In this document: one piece after another, positions 60,376 through 64,000 of the stretch
Layout of the letters: each line of letters begins with the position of its first letter
How positions within the stretch are numbered: the stretch's first letter is position 1
Origin: Metamycoplasma subdolum
GTDB taxonomy: Bacteria; Bacillota_I; Bacilli_A; Mycoplasmatales; Metamycoplasmataceae
Assembly: GCF_033546815.1 (NCBI RefSeq)
Contig: NZ_CP137846.1
Span: 496,001 to 560,000, forward strand
Reading direction: 5' to 3'
DNA: 64,000 nucleotides
Translations under genes and position numbers: made by a program
The notes under the pieces: model-generated
Told to the model about the DNA's origin: nothing
Seen by the model: the letters and a program-made list of their open reading frames with translations, nothing else
Databases searched by the model: none

Positions 60376-61629
60376 TTATTTTATATATTGTCTTTTAATT
60401 GGAAAGTCGTGTGTAAGTTTTGCAACTTCTTTTTTAATAATTTTATATAAATCTTCTGAATTAGGATTTTTTAAAGCTTGGTGAATTAAGTTAGCTAAAA
60501 GTTTAAACTCTACTGTTGTAAATCCACGGCTTGTCATCGCTGCTGATCCAAGTCTAATACCGCTTGTAACAGTTGGACTTTCTGTATCAAAAGGTAAAGC
60601 ATTTTTATTAATTGTTATATTTAATTTTGCTAATAAAAGTTCACATTCTTTGCCAGTTAACCCATAACTTTCTTTAGTGTTAATAATAAATAAGTGATTT
60701 TGAGTTAAACCTGAAATAACTTTAACACCTTTTTCCATAAATTCATTACAAAAAGCTTTTGAATTTTCAAGTACTCTCTTTTGGTATTCTTTGAACTCAG
60801 GTTGTAAAGCTTCATAAAAAGCGGCTGCTTTTCCAGCGATTTGATGAAACAAAGGGCCACCTTGATAGCCGGGAAAGACTGAACGATTTATTTTTTTATA
60901 AATTTCTTCATCATTAGTTAAAATAATCGCACCACGAGTTCCTCTTAAAGTTTTATGTGTTGTAGTCATTACAACATGAGCATGTGGAAATGGATGTGGA
61001 TGTAAATTAGCAATAACTAAACCTGAAATATGTGAAATGTCTGCAAATAAATAAGCTCCAACTTCATCAGCGATTTCTCTAAATTTTTTAAAATCAATTA
61101 GTTGAGAATAAGCTGAAAATCCACAGATTATCATTTTAGGTTTAACTTGAAGAGCGATTTTTCTAATTTCATCATAGTCTAAAATTCCATCTTTATTAAC
61201 GGTATAAGTATGTGATTCATAAAAAATTCCACTAAATGAAATTTTATATCCATGTGATAAGTGACCACCGCTATCTAAAGATAGACCCAAAACTTTTTCA
61301 CCAGGTTTTAATAATGACATAAAAACTTCAGCGTTTGCAACTGATCCTGAATATGGTTGAACGTTAGCAAATTTTGCCCCAAAAAGTTCACACGCTCTTT
61401 TTTGAGCAAGTTTTTCAATTTCATCAACTCATAAACATCCGCCATAATATCTATTTCCTGGATATCCTTCACCATATTTATTAGTTAAACATGTTCCAAG
61501 TGCGTTAATGACTTCTTCAGAAACATAATTTTCTGATGCGATAAGTTCAATGTGCTCTTCTTGTCTTTTATTTTCTTCGTTTATATATTGAGCAAGTTCT
61601 TGATCTTTAAGATTTATTTTTTTATACAT
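60376..61629 (-). CDS. glyA: Serine hydroxymethyltransferase
   Basis: A PLP enzyme that converts serine to glycine and charges tetrahydrofolate, 417 residues. Motifs: [51 protein letters not shown], the PLP lysine in [19 protein letters not shown], and [24 protein letters not shown]-Trp at residue 67 would split the gene under the standard code. Start ATG 61629 with the ribosome-binding site AGAGGGTAAC; 12 bases after the upstream membrane-protein stop. Confidence 0.96.
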
Positions 61630-61641
61630 ATTGTTACCCTC

Positions 61642-62154
61642 TTAATCTAAAAGTGATTTATTGATCCGATCATAAGCTTGTTGTTTTTCTTGTTGTTTTT
61701 TTGTTACTTTTTTCTCAACTGCTGATTTGATTGCAAATAGTATTACTGCTAAAAATGCTAACGCAACTGCTGGTAAAACTCTAATATATCATGCAGAAGC
61801 ACCAGATGAAACAATGAATGAGACCATTGAAAATGCAATCGGAATTAACATTAAAGTTGAATCTCATGGAATGACTTTAAAGCCTCAAATTAAAGCAGCA
61901 ATTACAGCAATTTGAACTGCCAAAAGTCCAATAGCCATGCCGAATAATGCACCAAGAGAAAGATTTTTTGTAGCAGGGATTACTCACCCATCTTTTCCAA
62001 AAAGTACAAAAACTAAAAATGAAGGAATAGCAATTAAGAATAAAGCGATTAAACAAATTTTCCAAGTTTTGCTTAACTCACGGCGTTTTTTTGGTTGCTC
62101 GTCTTTTAAAGTTTCGACATTATATGTGCGGTTTTTTCATTTTCTATTTGACAT
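61642..62154 (-). CDS. Small polytopic membrane protein, unknown
   Basis: A 170-residue protein with a basic N-terminus (SNRKWKNRTY, KKRRELSK), four predicted membrane segments (about 34-50, 65-90, 95-117 and 125-145) and a Lys/Gln-rich C-terminus. Five Trp are TGA-encoded, so no long frame exists under the standard code. I do not recognise the family. It heads the glyA-asp23-fakA-plsX-rnc operon, so a role linked to membranes or lipids is possible but only inferred. Ribosome-binding site AGAGG. Confidence 0.75.
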
Positions 62155-62402
62155 ATTAAAACCTCTATTTATTAAATAAATATATTATTAAATTTTAACA
62201 ATAAATAATAAAAATGGCTTAATTTGTCTTGGTTATTAAATTTTTATGTAAGAAATTCCAAATTTTAGGATGATAATTTGATGTTAAAAATTAGTTTTTT
62301 AAGATATTGAAAGAATATTGAGTTTTATTGATATTTGATTTTGAATTTTTTACTTTATTTAAGGTATTTTTTAGAAATTTGTAACTATATTTAAAACAAA
62401 CA

Positions 62403-62426
62403 AAAAAGCACTATTAAAGTGCTTAA
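62403..62426 (-). terminator. Terminator of the M13 peptidase gene
   Basis: AAGCACT(62406-62412)/AGTGCTT(62418-62424), loop ATTAA, followed on the minus strand by six T. Confidence 0.9.
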
Positions 62427-62440
62427 AAGTTTACGTTAAA

Positions 62441-64000
62441 TTATCAAATTTTTACACGTTTTTCTAAAGGTAAATACATGCCATCTTTTTTAGTAATATC
62501 GAAAGTAGTGTAGAAATCATCTGAGTTCATTATTTGGATATTAGCTCTTAATTTTGCAGGAGCATGAACATCAACTCTTAATAAATATTCTGCAAATTGT
62601 TTTCTATATTTTGCTCTTCAAATTGTCGCAAAATTAATATAAAAGTCTTTTGCTGAAAAGTCAGGTTCTGATTTGGCTGCTTCGAGTGCACATGAAACTC
62701 CACCAGCATCAGCAATGTTTTCTGAAACAGTTAATTTTCCATTACATTTTCCAAATTCGGTTTCTTTGCCTTCAAATAAGTCAATCATTGCTTGTGTTTT
62801 AGATTCAAAATTTTGTTTGTCTTCATCAGTTCATCAATTTGCCATTTTTCCTGTTTCATCAAATTTAGCACCATTATTATCAAAAGCATGACTAATTTCG
62901 TGAGCAATAACTGTTCCAATTCCACCGTAATTTTTTGATGAAGAATATTTTGTACTATAAAATGGAGGATTTAAAATTGCTGCTGGAAAGACTATGTGAT
63001 TGTGTTCTGCAGCAAAGTATGCATTAACTGTAGCAGGACTCATTGATCATAAATTTTTATTTACTGGTTGCATATATTGTTTCATGTAATATTTATTTAC
63101 AATTTTTCTAAATTCCATTGCATTTGACAATAAATCAAGGCCTGAGTCTTCATACTCTTTCACTTTAAGATCATTGTAATAATCTCTCATTTCAGTTGGA
63201 TATCCAACATGAACACCAAGTTTACTTAATTTTAAAATTGCCTTTTCTTTTGTTGCTTCTGAAAGTCAATTATTGTTTTGCAATCTTGTTTTATAAATTT
63301 TTATAAATTTTTGCACCATTCTTTCAACATCAGCTTTTGCTTCTTTTCCGAAGTATGTTTTACCATAATAAATTCCAAATGGCATTGAAAATGTTGAAAG
63401 TGTTGTTTCAATTGCTACTCTTTCTTTCGCATATGGTTTTTTAAGTCCTGCTATTGCCATTCTATATTCAGCAGCAATTTTCCTTGTTGAATTATCTAAG
63501 AATCCAGTCATTGTAAGCATTGATCTTATAAATAAATGTGCTTTAAACATTTCAAAAGTATTTTCATTAATTAATGTAGGTAAAGCTTCTACAAACTTAG
63601 GATTAACTACAACTACTTTTTCAACATTTGTGCCAATTAAGTCATTAATAATTTTGCTAATGTTAACAAATTTTTGGTTATTTATTTTTTCAACTTCGTA
63701 AACATTATATGATTCAATATAATTTGCTTTTTCAACAGCAGATTTTACAAATTTTGCAATTAATTCATCATATTCAAGTGCTTTTTTAATTAAATCATCT
63801 GCTTTATTTTCATCTTTAATAATTTTGACTAAAAGTTTTTTAACCATTGAAGATCAAACTGCTAGTAATGGTTTTTTCTTTTCTTCATTTTGGTAGTCGC
63901 CTTTTTCAGGAAGAATTGTTGGCCCATCGTCAAGTCATAAAACTTGAAGAGAATTGTCTTTGAAGTCTTGGTTGATGCCAAAGTTTAAAATGCTATCAAA
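62441..64000 (-). CDS. pepO: M13-family metallopeptidase (PepO/neprilysin-like), N-terminus outside window
   Basis: A zinc oligopeptidase; 519 residues plus stop are visible of a family usually about 630-650 residues long. The zinc site is GTVIAHEISHAFDNNG (HExxH), followed by the glutamate motif SENIADAGGVSCAL, and the C-terminal region with DVHAPAKLRANIQIMNS that matches the family's substrate-binding HxPxxxR segment. Upstream are FGINQDFKDNSLQVLWLDDG and FNPPFYSTK-like NPPFYSTKYSS. No signal peptide can be judged because the start lies beyond 64000. The frame crosses several TGA-Trp codons and ends Trp-TAA. Confidence 0.9.

Overview
The window reads as a chromosome segment of a mollicute. 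The DNA is very AT-rich, and many conserved proteins (PheT, RecA, SMC, GyrA, RplT, GlyA and others) are continuous only if TGA is read as tryptophan (genetic code 4). Lipoproteins with an N-terminal signal and lipobox cysteine are abundant, and there is no cell-wall gene. A dimethylarginine dimethylaminohydrolase-type enzyme, an Lmp-like giant surface protein and p37-type thiamine transport suggest a Mycoplasma/Metamycoplasma of the hominis group. That placement is inference. No rRNA, tRNA, CRISPR array or insertion sequence was recognised.

Layout. 1-3155: tail of an unidentified gene, tuf with a structured leader, and convergent rmuC. 3156-13505: surface-antigen region with a three-repeat FIVAR-like lipoprotein, a 1994-residue Lmp-like protein with five ~220-residue repeats, and two tandem lipoproteins joining one FIVAR-like unit to BspA-type leucine-rich repeats. 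13506-21273: DDAH-like enzyme, a double kinase-lobe protein, a membrane protein, an amino-acid permease, plsY and a lysine/alanine-rich tail-anchored protein. 21379-27265: rarA-pheS-pheT-cinA, then recA. 27363-33294: a tightly overlapping operon ymdB-nusB-tlyA-sufS-sufU-dinB-nadD/yqeK. 33300-34643: attenuated infC-rpmI-rplT operon. 34726-41943 (minus): gpmI, two lipoproteins, gyrA. 42123-44176: type II restriction-modification island. 44307-49664 (minus): trmB, ldh, and a lipoprotein-S1 protein-pgi operon. 49751-52728: TPP riboswitch controlling a p37 lipoprotein and a permease, with no adjacent ATPase. 52755-56541 (minus): VapD-like protein, small lipoprotein, smc. 56687-62154 (minus): membrane protein-glyA-asp23-fakA-plsX-rnc operon. 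62441-64000: truncated M13 peptidase.

How the parts fit. Phospholipid synthesis is well covered by FakA, PlsX and PlsY. Iron-sulfur assembly is covered by SufS and SufU. DNA repair and recombination are covered by RecA, RarA, DinB and RmuC. The most interesting regulatory signal is a helically phased array of 11-bp units covering the promoters of both recA and rmuC. It has the form expected of a shared operator for a recombination regulon in a lineage where no LexA system is evident here. Other candidates are a structured leader on tuf, a TPP riboswitch whose terminator also hides the ribosome-binding site, an AUU start on infC, and enzymes with altered catalytic residues (kinase-like HNN lobes, VapD-like protein, LDH-like protein).
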